Shown here piece by piece: positions 1 to 7,845 of a DNA stretch of 58,261 nt (positions are counted from its first letter, which is position 1; the number at the start of each line of letters is the position of its first letter). The DNA is from Candidatus Omnitrophota bacterium. Its GTDB lineage: Bacteria > Hinthialibacterota > Hinthialibacteria > OLB16. Made by a program: the position numbers and the translations under genes. Location: assembly GCA_020632575.1 (NCBI GenBank), contig JACKFH010000025.1:1-58261 (forward strand), read 5' to 3'. A model generated the notes under the pieces. The model worked only from the letters and a program-made list of their open reading frames with translations, was not told the DNA's origin and searched no databases.

Positions 1-73
1 TGGCTCCCTGTTTCATTTTCTATCTATTCGGGAATTTCTCTTCCTGGTGGAATTTTTGACGCACCAAAACGGT

Positions 74-91
74 CACGGAATTCATTCCGTG
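74..91. repeat. tetraloop hairpin downstream of the caspase/FGE gene
   Basis: Perfect 7-bp inverted repeat with arm CACGGAA and loop TTCA. It lies 26 bases past the stop of the leftward caspase/FGE gene. No T-run follows in the gene's direction of transcription, so it is not a clear intrinsic terminator. It resembles the tetraloop hairpins at 14003-14145; its loop is the reverse complement of TGAA in one of them. Confidence 0.5.
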
Positions 92-116
92 GCAGGCTTA
101 GATGAGAGTCAGCCGG

Positions 117-1673
117 TTACTCCCTCACCACACGGAATCCCACGAAGCCGCTTGGTCTTGTCTTCGCGCTGACCGGGTAGCGCACACCGCAGCCCAGGCC
201 CTCGAACGAGTGACCCCAGGAGCCGCCTCGATGGACTCGGTCGCTGCCGGGGTCGGGGATGCACCATTCCGAGACATTGCCGAGGAGATCGCAAAACCCT
301 TGGGCGTTGGGTTCGAAACTTCCCACTGGCGCGGTCTGGGCGAAACCGTCATCCCAGTTCGCCTTGAGGTCGCCATCGATGCCATCGGGACGATCGAACT
401 CCTTGTCGGCCAGGTTCGCTTCCTCCGGATAAGCTCCTGAGCAGGCGGCCTCCCATTCGGCCTCGGTCGGCAAACGGAATTTCGACCCGGTCAGTTGCGA
501 CAACCGATCGCAGAATTCGACCGCCTCCTCCATCGAAATGTTTTCAACCGGAAGGGTCGGTCCCTGCGTCTTCGCGGGCGACATCGGAAGATCCCGTCGC
601 ACACGGGGGAGCGATGCGACCACCCCCCATTCCGTTTGGGTCACCTCGTACTTGCCCATCCAGATGCCATCCGCCTCCGGTATTTGAATCAGTTGCATCG
701 CCATACCGCCCGGCAGTTCGACCGATGGACCTTCGAGCACGGGGGGGGTGGTTGGCGAGACAGTCGGCATCGGGGCCGCCGGTTTCTCGATCGAGGCCGG
801 TTTTACCGGTTCAGTGGGTTCCGATCCCTTCGTCTTCGAGAACAGAAAGAATTCGCCGCGTTCATGTCCCGCTCCGAAGATCACCCCTTGCTGCGGAGTC
901 TGGCGAGTGTTGTTGGCGAGATCGACTTTGATCTGGTCGTAGATCTGACTCGAATCGGTCCAGGTTCTGGCCGGATGTTTGAGCGCGGATAGAAAGAAAT
1001 AAGCGAACATCGAATGCCCGTCGAACCCATCGGCGGTGACCGGTTCGTTGCCCCCCGCCGCGAGAACAATCCGCGATTTCCGTTGAATCATCTCACGGAC
1101 ATACCGGTCCACATTGGAAAGATCCGGGGCGGCCTCGGCGCTCTTCTCCCGAAACAGGCTTCCGGAAAAACAGGAGTCGCACACCACCCACACATGCCTC
1201 GCCGGGGTCGCTTTCACATAGGTCTGGATCTCGCTGCTCGGGATGCAGGTGCTGACTTCCGGGTTCCCATCCACCGGAACCCAATACCCGCGATCCAGGA
1301 AATCGTCATAAATGCCATGCCCCGAAAAGTAGAGCAAAAGACTGTCTTTCTCGCCGAGGTTCGCGGCCACGCGACGCAGGGTTTTGAGGATGCCCTCGCG
1401 GGTCGCGTCCTGGTCGTAGACCTCGACCACCTCATCGAACCCGTAATCCTCTCGAAGAGTCTGAGCGATCGCCCGGCAGTCAAACACACAATTCGGCAAG
1501 GCGGGAAAACCGGTGTAGTGGTCGATTCCAATCAACAGCGCCTTTTGTTGTCCGAGCAGCGATTCCTCGATTCGCGGCGAATCGCCTCCCACCACGATCA
1601 GACCGCTCTCCTCCTGACTAAACGCCGGTGAGAGAATCAACAAGGAAAGAATGAGTCGGGCCGCGGTTTTCAT
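117..1673 (-). CDS. exported caspase-family (C14) protease fused to an FGE/SUMF1-fold domain
   Basis: 518 residues from the ATG at 1673. That start places a signal peptide (MKTAARLILSLLILSPAFSQ) first; the frame stays open upstream but encodes nothing leader-like. Residues about 42-290 form a caspase/metacaspase-type domain with the His-Cys dyad visible: His119 in YFSGHG and Cys168 in CDSCFSG. A Pro/Thr/Ser-rich linker (about 300-345) leads to a formylglycine-generating-enzyme-like domain ending RGGSW...GFRVV. The Cys pair of true FGE is not visible, so this half is probably structural or ligand binding. Family knowledge suggests a secreted protease or signalling protein; the substrate is unknown. 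It is divergent from the cytochrome gene across a 166-bp gap. Alternative view: a catalytically active orthocaspase used for protein processing at the cell surface. Confidence 0.9.
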   Translation of the reverse strand: MKTAARLILSLLILSPAFSQEESGLIVVGGDSPRIEESLLGQQKALLIGIDHYTGFPALPNCVFDCRAIAQTLREDYGFDEVVEVYDQDATREGILKTLRRVAANLGEKDSLLLYFSGHGIYDDFLDRGYWVPVDGNPEVSTCIPSSEIQTYVKATPARHVWVVCDSCFSGSLFREKSAEAAPDLSNVDRYVREMIQRKSRIVLAAGGNEPVTADGFDGHSMFAYFFLSALKHPARTWTDSSQIYDQIKVDLANNTRQTPQQGVIFGAGHERGEFFLFSKTKGSEPTEPVKPASIEKPAAPMPTVSPTTPPVLEGPSVELPGGMAMQLIQIPEADGIWMGKYEVTQTEWGVVASLPRVRRDLPMSPAKTQGPTLPVENISMEEAVEFCDRLSQLTGSKFRLPTEAEWEAACSGAYPEEANLADKEFDRPDGIDGDLKANWDDGFAQTAPVGSFEPNAQGFCDLLGNVSEWCIPDPGSDRVHRGGSWGHSFEGLGCGVRYPVSAKTRPSGFVGFRVVRE

Positions 1674-1839
1674 GGTCTTATCCGGGATCATAACGAAAAA
1701 TCGCTTCCCGATTGCCTTTATTCTAACCGAGCTTTCCTGGCAAATCGATGCAAAAGGATCGTTGCCCACTAGAGAAAAATCGGTCATCATCTCACACTGT
1801 GGTTTCCGCTTGAGACCGAAATATGAAGGAAATCGATGC

Positions 1840-3954
1840 ATGAATGCGAATCGGCTCATCCTTTTTCTGGCCCTCCCGCTATTAAGCGCTGCCTCCCCTG
1901 TCCGCGCCGAGGAGGAACCGCTCGCGCAAAAGGCCTACCATATCCTTCAAACCTACTGCCATGGATGCCATGGAGTCGAGTTCGAGGTGAAGGGATTCGA
2001 CATCCTTGACCGCGAGATTCTGATCGATAACTCGGTCCTCCCCGCTTATATCGCCCCCGGGAATCTCCAGGAATCCTACCTCTGGCAGATGGTTTCCGAG
2101 GGCTCGATGCCCCCCAAAAAGGCCAAAACCCGACCCTCCGATGAGGAGGTCGGAATCCTCAAGGAATGGATTCTTCAGGGAGCTCCCTTTCCGCAAGCCG
2201 TATTGGAGAGCGAAACCGAGGATTCAGCGGAATCCCCCGAGACCGTGGAGATCGATGGTCGCGACTTGGGCGAACAAGCCTATGGAGTCTTCGAAAAATA
2301 CTGCTACCGATGTCATGGGGTCGAGTTCAAGAAACAAGGGTTGAATATCCTCGACCACCAGGTTCTTCTCGACACCAATGCGGAGACCCCCTATGTCGTG
2401 CCGGAAAATCCAGACGCTTCGCTTGTCTGGAAACAACTCTCCGAGGACGCCATGCCACCGAAGAGTTCTCGGACCCGTCCCACCGACCAAGAGAAACAGA
2501 TCGTCCGCGATTGGATCCTCGCCGGCGCTCCCCCATTCCCGGAGAGGGAGCGAGCCGAGCGACCCTTCCTTTCGGACAAGGAGATTCTGCGCTCGATCCA
2601 AACCGATCTTCAGGGGCGCGATGAGAATGACCGAGTCTTCCGACGTTACTTCACTCTCGCACAGATTCATAACAATGAGCACGCCTCGGAAAAGGATCTT
2701 CGGATGGCCCGCGCGGCTTTCTCGAAACTCCTGAACAGCCTCACGTGGCAGAGCGAAATCGTTGTGCCCGAAATCATCGATGAACACAAAGCGATCCTGG
2801 CGATCGACCTTCGCGATCTCATCTGGGATCGGGAGGATCATTGGGATCGCATTATGGCCGAATACCCCTATGGGATTGTCCTCGAAACCTCCCCGGATCC
2901 GGAGATCCGCCATCTCGCTGAGGATGTCTACCGCCTGACCAATTGCCAACTGCCTTATATCCGGGTCGATTGGTTTGTGGCCAACGCCTCACGGCCTCCG
3001 CTTTATCACGATCTCCTCCAACTTCCCGACAACTCGATGGCGCTCGAAGAGAAACTCCGTGTTGACCCCTATAAAAACTTTGTGGAAGGTTCGGCAATCC
3101 GAGCGGGATTCCTTCAAAGCGGCGTCTCGACCCAAAACCGGATTGTCGAAAGGCATCGCTCCCTCTTCGGGGCCTACTGGCTCAGTTACGATTTCCGCGA
3201 CAACACGGGAACCTCGAACATTTTCCGTTGTCCGCTCGGTCCTCGGACCTTTCGAACCCACGAGGGAGTTTTTGAAAGTCCTTTCGAACCCCTCGCCTTC
3301 GAACAAGCCGGAGGCGAGATCATTTTCAACCTCCCCAATGGACTTCAGGGGTACTTCTTGGTAGATGGCGAACACCATCGAATCGACACCGGTCCGATCG
3401 AAGTGGTCAGCGATTCGAAACAGATCGTGGGGAACCCGACCATTGTCAACGGTCTCTCTTGCATGGGGTGTCACAAGAACGGGATGAAATCGGAATTCAA
3501 GGATGAGATCCGCGAAGGGGCCGGCGCTTTTGGCGAGGCGCTATTGAAGGTGCAAGAATTGTATGTCCCCAAAGAAGAAATGAACAATTGGCTAAAAAGG
3601 GATGAAGAGCGGTTCATGCTCGCCCTGCGGAAGTCGGTGTCCCCCTTCCTGGATGTCGAGCGGATATCACTCGAGGATTTGAAGGATTATGAGGAACCCA
3701 TCAGCGAGGTCGCTTTCAAGTACATTTCCGACCTCTCTCTGGAGGATGTTGCCCGCGATCTTGGACTTCCCTCCACCGATCCGCTCTCGATCGCGATCCA
3801 AAACAACCCGGAACTTAAAATCCTCGGACTAGGCGCTCTCACCGAGGGAGGTTTCATTCACCGCGATCACTGGGACTCCTTGCAGGGGGTCACCTCGGTT
3901 TTCCAAAAAGTCGCGGTCCAACTCTCACTCGGGACCCCCTTCCGGAGCTTTTGA
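1840..3954 (+). CDS. exported three-haem c-type cytochrome with two planctomycete-type cytochrome domains
   Basis: 704 residues. The ATG at 1840 follows GAAGGA at 1825-1830 and starts a signal peptide (LILFLALPLLSAASPVRA); a longer frame exists but lacks a leader. Two tandem copies of a PSCyt1-like domain each carry one haem site: C40-x-x-C-H (CHGCH) and a second, CYRCH, near residue 152. Both end in the family's MPPK...W(I)L(x)GAP signature. A third site, LSCMGCHKNG, lies around residue 545 in the long C-terminal part, which I do not recognise. Likely a periplasmic or outer-membrane electron carrier. Domains of this kind often accompany PSD1-type proteins in Planctomycetes, but none is adjacent here. 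The neighbouring divergent gene encodes the caspase/FGE protein. Confidence 0.88.
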   Translation: MNANRLILFLALPLLSAASPVRAEEEPLAQKAYHILQTYCHGCHGVEFEVKGFDILDREILIDNSVLPAYIAPGNLQESYLWQMVSEGSMPPKKAKTRPSDEEVGILKEWILQGAPFPQAVLESETEDSAESPETVEIDGRDLGEQAYGVFEKYCYRCHGVEFKKQGLNILDHQVLLDTNAETPYVVPENPDASLVWKQLSEDAMPPKSSRTRPTDQEKQIVRDWILAGAPPFPERERAERPFLSDKEILRSIQTDLQGRDENDRVFRRYFTLAQIHNNEHASEKDLRMARAAFSKLLNSLTWQSEIVVPEIIDEHKAILAIDLRDLIWDREDHWDRIMAEYPYGIVLETSPDPEIRHLAEDVYRLTNCQLPYIRVDWFVANASRPPLYHDLLQLPDNSMALEEKLRVDPYKNFVEGSAIRAGFLQSGVSTQNRIVERHRSLFGAYWLSYDFRDNTGTSNIFRCPLGPRTFRTHEGVFESPFEPLAFEQAGGEIIFNLPNGLQGYFLVDGEHHRIDTGPIEVVSDSKQIVGNPTIVNGLSCMGCHKNGMKSEFKDEIREGAGAFGEALLKVQELYVPKEEMNNWLKRDEERFMLALRKSVSPFLDVERISLEDLKDYEEPISEVAFKYISDLSLEDVARDLGLPSTDPLSIAIQNNPELKILGLGALTEGGFIHRDHWDSLQGVTSVFQKVAVQLSLGTPFRSF

Positions 3955-3995
3955 TATGACTAACGAATCGTCATGCTTTGAAGTGTGGTCCCGAT

Positions 3996-4058
3996 GTGGG
4001 AGCGGCATCTTGCCGCGAAAGCCGGACCCACCCTTCGGGGCAAGGATGCCCCTCCCAC
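3996..4058. repeat. compound inverted repeat (two hairpins inside an outer palindrome)
   Basis: Outer arms GTGGGAG (3996-4002) and CTCCCAC (4052-4058) enclose two perfect hairpins: GCGGCA/TGCCGC with loop TCT (4002-4016) and GGGGCA/TGCCCC with loop AGGA (4037-4052). The first half recurs almost exactly at 14926-14949. It sits in the 150-bp gap between the cytochrome gene and the next gene. It looks like a REP/MITE-type dispersed element; no coding is expected. Confidence 0.7.
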
Positions 4059-4104
4059 GGCGCCAGATAGGACTTGGAAATCCAAAAGGGAGGCAAGACC
4101 TCGC

Positions 4105-5244
4105 ATGAATCACGAAACCCCATCCACCTCGTCATCCGCCTCCAAGTGGAAAGCAAGAGGCGATGCAAACCGGCGACTACGATTCGCTCTTGGAGTCATT
4201 TTCGTTTCGTCCATTCTTCTGACACCCCAGTCGAGCCAGGCTTCCGACCTGCTGCGTCCGGATCTTCACTCCCTCGCCGAGAAAATAGCCGCCTTCCTGA
4301 AAGAGGAGCGGCAGACCTCGATTGCCGTCGGCAATTTCTCCTCTCCACCCGCGCTCCTAGCGAGTTCGGGGGCGGGAATCAAGAAAGTCTTAATGGAGGA
4401 GTTCGAGACCCTTGGGATCCACGTCGATCGCCAAGCGGCGCTTGTGGTTAAAGGGGATTACGGACTCTCTTACAACGAAAAGAGCGTCCACGAGGGATAC
4501 ATTTTCGGGCGTGTCATCCGCGCCGCCGGCGGGCAGATTCTCTTCCAGTTCAAACAACCGATTACTCATCGGGGGGCCACCGAGCAGCTGATCGGCGGAA
4601 CCGTCCAATTGGAATCAAACCCCTCCCAGGTTCGCGAGGAGAGTCCCAACACGGACTATGCGAACGATCCGCCCAATCCGAGTCTCGACCAACAACGAGT
4701 CCAGCCAGCGCCCTCGAGCCCCTACTCGATTCAAGTTGTGATCGAAGGGATGCCGGTCACCCCCATCCTTCAGGACGGACTCCCGTTCGTTCCGATGGAC
4801 CGCGGGGAAAGTTATCAAGTCCGGTTGAGGAACGATTCCAACTTTGACGCGGCAGTCCGCCTCACCCTCGATGGCCTCTCGATGTTTGCCTTCAACCAGA
4901 CCGGAGAGGATTTGAAACACGTGATCGTGCCGAGCGGGAAAACGGTCACCATTCCTGGATGGTTTTTCACTTACCAGGAATCCCGTGAATTCGAAGTGAC
5001 CACCTACCCCGAAAGCGCAGTCGCCATGCTTGGCGCCCCAGAGGATGAGGTCGGAACGATCACCGCCACCTTCGCCGCCGCCTGGGATCCGGCCGACCCG
5101 GCCTCGGCTCCCGCCGATGAACGGGAGATCACTAAAGGCGGGTTGGCCACGGGTGTTGGAGATCGGGTGACCGCGGAGTACCGTAAGAAGAACTACGAAA
5201 TCGGGAAGATCCGCTCGGTGATCACTGTGCGATATCTCCGATGA
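4105..5244 (+). CDS. exported protein of unknown function
   Basis: 379 residues from the ATG at 4105, preceded by GGGAGG. An upstream in-frame ATG would run through the 3996-4058 repeat and is rejected. Residues about 24-48 form a signal anchor or signal peptide (FALGVIFVSSILL then QAS). The next ~130 residues (AVGNF...VDRQAALVVKGDY) resemble the alpha/beta folds of periplasmic CsgG/LpoB-like or FlgO-like proteins, but I cannot assign a family. The C-terminal half reads as a beta-sandwich, with a conserved-looking VIVPSGKTVTIPGWFF segment. The stop overlaps the start of the DUF3108 gene (ATGA at 5241-5244), so the two are translationally coupled and probably act together in the envelope. Confidence 0.8.
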   Translation: MNHETPSTSSSASKWKARGDANRRLRFALGVIFVSSILLTPQSSQASDLLRPDLHSLAEKIAAFLKEERQTSIAVGNFSSPPALLASSGAGIKKVLMEEFETLGIHVDRQAALVVKGDYGLSYNEKSVHEGYIFGRVIRAAGGQILFQFKQPITHRGATEQLIGGTVQLESNPSQVREESPNTDYANDPPNPSLDQQRVQPAPSSPYSIQVVIEGMPVTPILQDGLPFVPMDRGESYQVRLRNDSNFDAAVRLTLDGLSMFAFNQTGEDLKHVIVPSGKTVTIPGWFFTYQESREFEVTTYPESAVAMLGAPEDEVGTITATFAAAWDPADPASAPADEREITKGGLATGVGDRVTAEYRKKNYEIGKIRSVITVRYLR

Positions 5245-6041
5245 ATCTTAAAATGAGAAAAACCATCCTCACCATCCTTTGGGTTTCGATCGCGTTGAGT
5301 CACGCTGCCCCCGCTCGCGATCTTTCCGGCGTCACCATGGAAGGTACCCCGTATGCCGGAGAAAGGCTCGATTACATGGTTGAGTGGACCGGCCTCGATG
5401 TCGGCAAACTGACCCTCCTCGATCATGGGATGGTCGAGGAATACGGAGGGACGTTTCATAAACTCGTGGTGTATGGAAAGACCACCGGAGCGGTCGAACA
5501 CCTTTACGATTCGCGTCGACAATTCATCGGATTCATGACTCCCCATCACCGCCCTTTCCGTTATGAAGAGTGGGAGAAGGAGGATGACGATTGGATCATG
5601 GAGGAATGGCTCTCCTTCCTATTCGACATCAAGGAGGTCCGTCGTATCAAGCATGAAAAACTCCGGAACATCCTGGCCATTCAGCCCAACTATTTCGATC
5701 CAGTCACCGCCGGGTACCGTCTCCGCGCTCACCGAATGAAACCGGGGGATTTTGTCGAGGCGACAGTCACCCAGGGGAAATACATCTATCGCATCACCAC
5801 CACAGTCGAAAAGGGAGAAATCATGCAGACGATTCTCGGGCCAAGAGAGACCTTGGTGATCGTTCCGAAAATCTATTGGAAGGGAAAACTGGTGCGGAAT
5901 CGCGATATCAAAGTCTGGTTGACCGACGATGAAAAACAGATACCGGTCAAAGCATTCGCCGATGTCGAGTATGGCAGTTTCACCGCCACCCTGACCAAAT
6001 ACGATGAAAAAGGGGCGGAAAAGGTCCATGGGAAAGGTTGA
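5241..6041 (+). CDS. DUF3108-family exported protein
   Basis: 266 residues with an N-terminal signal peptide (about residues 5-24, ending AAPARD). The body has the all-beta pattern of DUF3108 proteins: GERLDYMVEWTGLDVGKLTL near the N-terminus, and LVIVPKIYWKGKLVRNRDIKVWLTDD(E)...PVKAFADVEYGSFTATL near the end. DUF3108 proteins are periplasmic or outer-membrane-associated with no established biochemical role. The start overlaps the previous stop by four bases. The stop codon (TGA 6039-6041) lies inside the operator/promoter of the downstream antitoxin gene. Confidence 0.88.
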   Translation: MNLKMRKTILTILWVSIALSHAAPARDLSGVTMEGTPYAGERLDYMVEWTGLDVGKLTLLDHGMVEEYGGTFHKLVVYGKTTGAVEHLYDSRRQFIGFMTPHHRPFRYEEWEKEDDDWIMEEWLSFLFDIKEVRRIKHEKLRNILAIQPNYFDPVTAGYRLRAHRMKPGDFVEATVTQGKYIYRITTTVEKGEIMQTILGPRETLVIVPKIYWKGKLVRNRDIKVWLTDDEKQIPVKAFADVEYGSFTATLTKYDEKGAEKVHGKG

Positions 6042-6066
6042 CAGAAATCTGTCAACTGGAATAATT
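6038..6066 (+). promoter_or_regulatory. operator-promoter of the orphan antitoxin gene
   Basis: Perfect palindrome TTGACAGA, AA, TCTGTCAA at 6038-6055. Its left end is a consensus -35 (TTGACA, 6038-6043). A good -10 (AATAAT, 6060-6065) follows with a 16-base spacer. Predicted transcription would start at or next to the ATG at 6072, suggesting a leaderless message. An RHH antitoxin binding its own palindrome over the -35 is the usual autoregulation design. Confidence 0.65.
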
Positions 6067-6071
6067 CTATT

Positions 6072-6350
6072 ATGCAAACGACCCTCCGGATCGACGATCA
6101 GCTTTATCGTGAGGTGAAGGCCGAGGCGGCCCGACAGGGAATCACTATGACAAAATTCCTGGAGGAGGCGCTACGGCTTCGGCTAAAAGGGTCCTCCGAA
6201 GCCGTCAAGAATAAAGAAGTCCATACATTCCGTGTTTACGAAGCGGGGGAGCCGTTTCCATTCACTCCCGAGCAGATCAAGAGGATCGATCAAGAAGAAC
6301 AGCTCAAACACGATCTGGCCAAGCTGGGAATAAAGCACCCCGAGACATGA
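6072..6350 (+). CDS. ribbon-helix-helix (VapB/CopG-like) antitoxin, apparently without its toxin
   Basis: 92 residues. The N-terminal 35 residues (TTLRIDDQLYREVKAEAARQ...TMTKFLEEALRLRL) are a typical RHH/CopG DNA-binding fold; the rest is the variable toxin-binding tail. In this family the gene usually overlaps a PIN-domain toxin gene. Here the frame opened by the overlapping ATGA (6347-6350) runs only 31 codons (MNRWLVSCHRLID...), has no PIN motif and ends at a TGA around 6440. The oppositely oriented hydrolase gene occupies the space. It is therefore an orphan antitoxin, or one whose toxin was lost. No Shine-Dalgarno is visible, which fits a leaderless transcript from the promoter at 6038-6066. 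Confidence 0.85.
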   Translation: MQTTLRIDDQLYREVKAEAARQGITMTKFLEEALRLRLKGSSEAVKNKEVHTFRVYEAGEPFPFTPEQIKRIDQEEQLKHDLAKLGIKHPET

Positions 6351-6402
6351 ATCGATGGCTCGTTTCCTGCCACCGACTTATAGATTCGCCAACACCGTTC
6401 CC

Positions 6403-7845
6403 CTACAACCACTCCCCTATCCGTCGCACCATGAATTCGTGAAACGGGTTGTATCTGAGACGCATCAACTGATCGCTCTTCACAGAAAGCACCCCCATCT
6501 CTCCGCGAAAAGCAAGGTTTCCCAATCGCATTCGAGGATCGCCCTTGGGATCGAGCACTCGCCCATAGATCGGGTCGTCCGGTGGGAAGGGGACCGATAC
6601 ATGGGCGAGGGAATAAACCTGACGGGGCCATTCCAGATCAAGAGGCGTCGAAGTGATTTGGCAAGATTTCGGGAGAGTGGTTCGCGCCACCACTCCTCTT
6701 GAAACATCCGATTCGTTGGTGACCACGGTCCATGTGTAAGGGAGATCCTCGCTTCTCTCGAAATGTTGAATCGCGTTCCGATATCCGCGTGTGAATAATC
6801 CCTCGAGCGTCGCCAGATTGTTGATGTCGAACAACACCAATTCGCTCCCATTCGTCGGGAGGTTGTCATAGAGGAGCGAGGGGATGGCCCGCTCGTTGAT
6901 CGTCGCGTCAACCACCGATTGAAACGTTAGAACCGGCGGGAATTTGTCGAGGTACCCTCGCTTAGCGGCGAGGTGGAGTTTCGACCTCAACCCCACTGTC
7001 AGAAACCAGGTTTGCGCAGCCGCGTTTTGAGGGGTCGAGTTGTATTTGTAGGGATCGAACTCCGGTTCGATCCGAAGCCACTTGTTCTTTTCGAAGTAGG
7101 GAATCCAACTGAGGAACCTGTGCCAGGAGGCGACACGCGCCAATGAGGTGATAGCCACCGCCGGTGAAAAGAGAACGATCTTATTGGGGGTCCGTCCATT
7201 TCCCGTGATCAGGGTGTTGAGCGTGTAGTTCAACGCCAGCGCACCGCCATTCGAATAACCCCCGATATAGAATGGAAGATTCTCTCCAACTTTGTCGGTC
7301 AGATAAGCCACCGCGTTTTCAACCACGTGAGTCCAATCTCGAAACGAAACCGATAGCAACCCGGCAGGCACCGTTCCATGCCCGGGTAGACGCAGACAGA
7401 GGACATGAAATCCTTGTGCATGCAGATTCTCCGCCACTGACCGAACGCTGTAAGGCGAGTCGGTGAGACCGTGAAGCAGGAGGATAGAACCCTTCGGTTG
7501 ACTCTCTGGAATCAACTCCTGGGTCCGATTCCAATTGGTGTCGAAACCGCATGGATTGTTCGGACCCGTGCAGGCGAATCGGCTGTATTTGAACCGTTTC
7601 AATAATTCGGGATCTTGGATTCGGTACTTGTCAAGCTCTTGGAAAACCCGCTCTTCCGCCTCCAAATAGTCCTCGAACAAATCCTTGATGAACGGGAGTG
7701 GCGCTCGATATTCGGACTTGATGGGACGATGGTGCCAATTCTCCAGATCGTCCATGCGCCGAGCGTCAAAAGCACGCACCAAGAGAATGGCGAAAATGAA
7801 AAAGAAGACAATGGAGGCGATCCAAAGAATGCTGATTAGGATCAT
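6403..7845 (-). CDS. membrane-anchored alpha/beta hydrolase
   Basis: 480 residues. The ATG at 7845 overlaps the upstream stop as ATGA; a GTG nine bases earlier is less likely. An N-terminal transmembrane anchor (residues 2-24) is followed by a lipase/esterase-type alpha/beta hydrolase: oxyanion motif LLLHGLTDSPYS (about 122-133), nucleophile elbow GYSNG with Ser198, and RLPGHG before it. This resembles carboxylesterase or monoacylglycerol lipase-like enzymes but is longer, with a C-terminal extension of about 120 residues. It is the last gene of a leftward operon with the SGNH hydrolase and the sialidase-like protein, suggesting deacylation of a glycan or lipid outside the cytoplasm. Confidence 0.87.
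   Translation of the reverse strand: MILISILWIASIVFFFIFAILLVRAFDARRMDDLENWHHRPIKSEYRAPLPFIKDLFEDYLEAEERVFQELDKYRIQDPELLKRFKYSRFACTGPNNPCGFDTNWNRTQELIPESQPKGSILLLHGLTDSPYSVRSVAENLHAQGFHVLCLRLPGHGTVPAGLLSVSFRDWTHVVENAVAYLTDKVGENLPFYIGGYSNGGALALNYTLNTLITGNGRTPNKIVLFSPAVAITSLARVASWHRFLSWIPYFEKNKWLRIEPEFDPYKYNSTPQNAAAQTWFLTVGLRSKLHLAAKRGYLDKFPPVLTFQSVVDATINERAIPSLLYDNLPTNGSELVLFDINNLATLEGLFTRGYRNAIQHFERSEDLPYTWTVVTNESDVSRGVVARTTLPKSCQITSTPLDLEWPRQVYSLAHVSVPFPPDDPIYGRVLDPKGDPRMRLGNLAFRGEMGVLSVKSDQLMRLRYNPFHEFMVRRIGEWL

Noticed and set aside
1651..1839. N-terminal extension of the cytochrome ORF
   Set aside because: No signal peptide or ribosome site; the ATG at 1840 has both and overlaps nothing.
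2224..2949. Long leftward ORF inside the cytochrome gene
   Set aside because: Shadow frame; no family resemblance, and the sense strand encodes clear haem motifs.
3985..4104. Upstream ATG extending the 4105 gene
   Set aside because: The extension is the translated inverted repeat at 3996-4058.
6355..6702. Rightward ORF after the antitoxin as a toxin
   Set aside because: Antisense to the hydrolase gene and without PIN, RelE or other toxin motifs.
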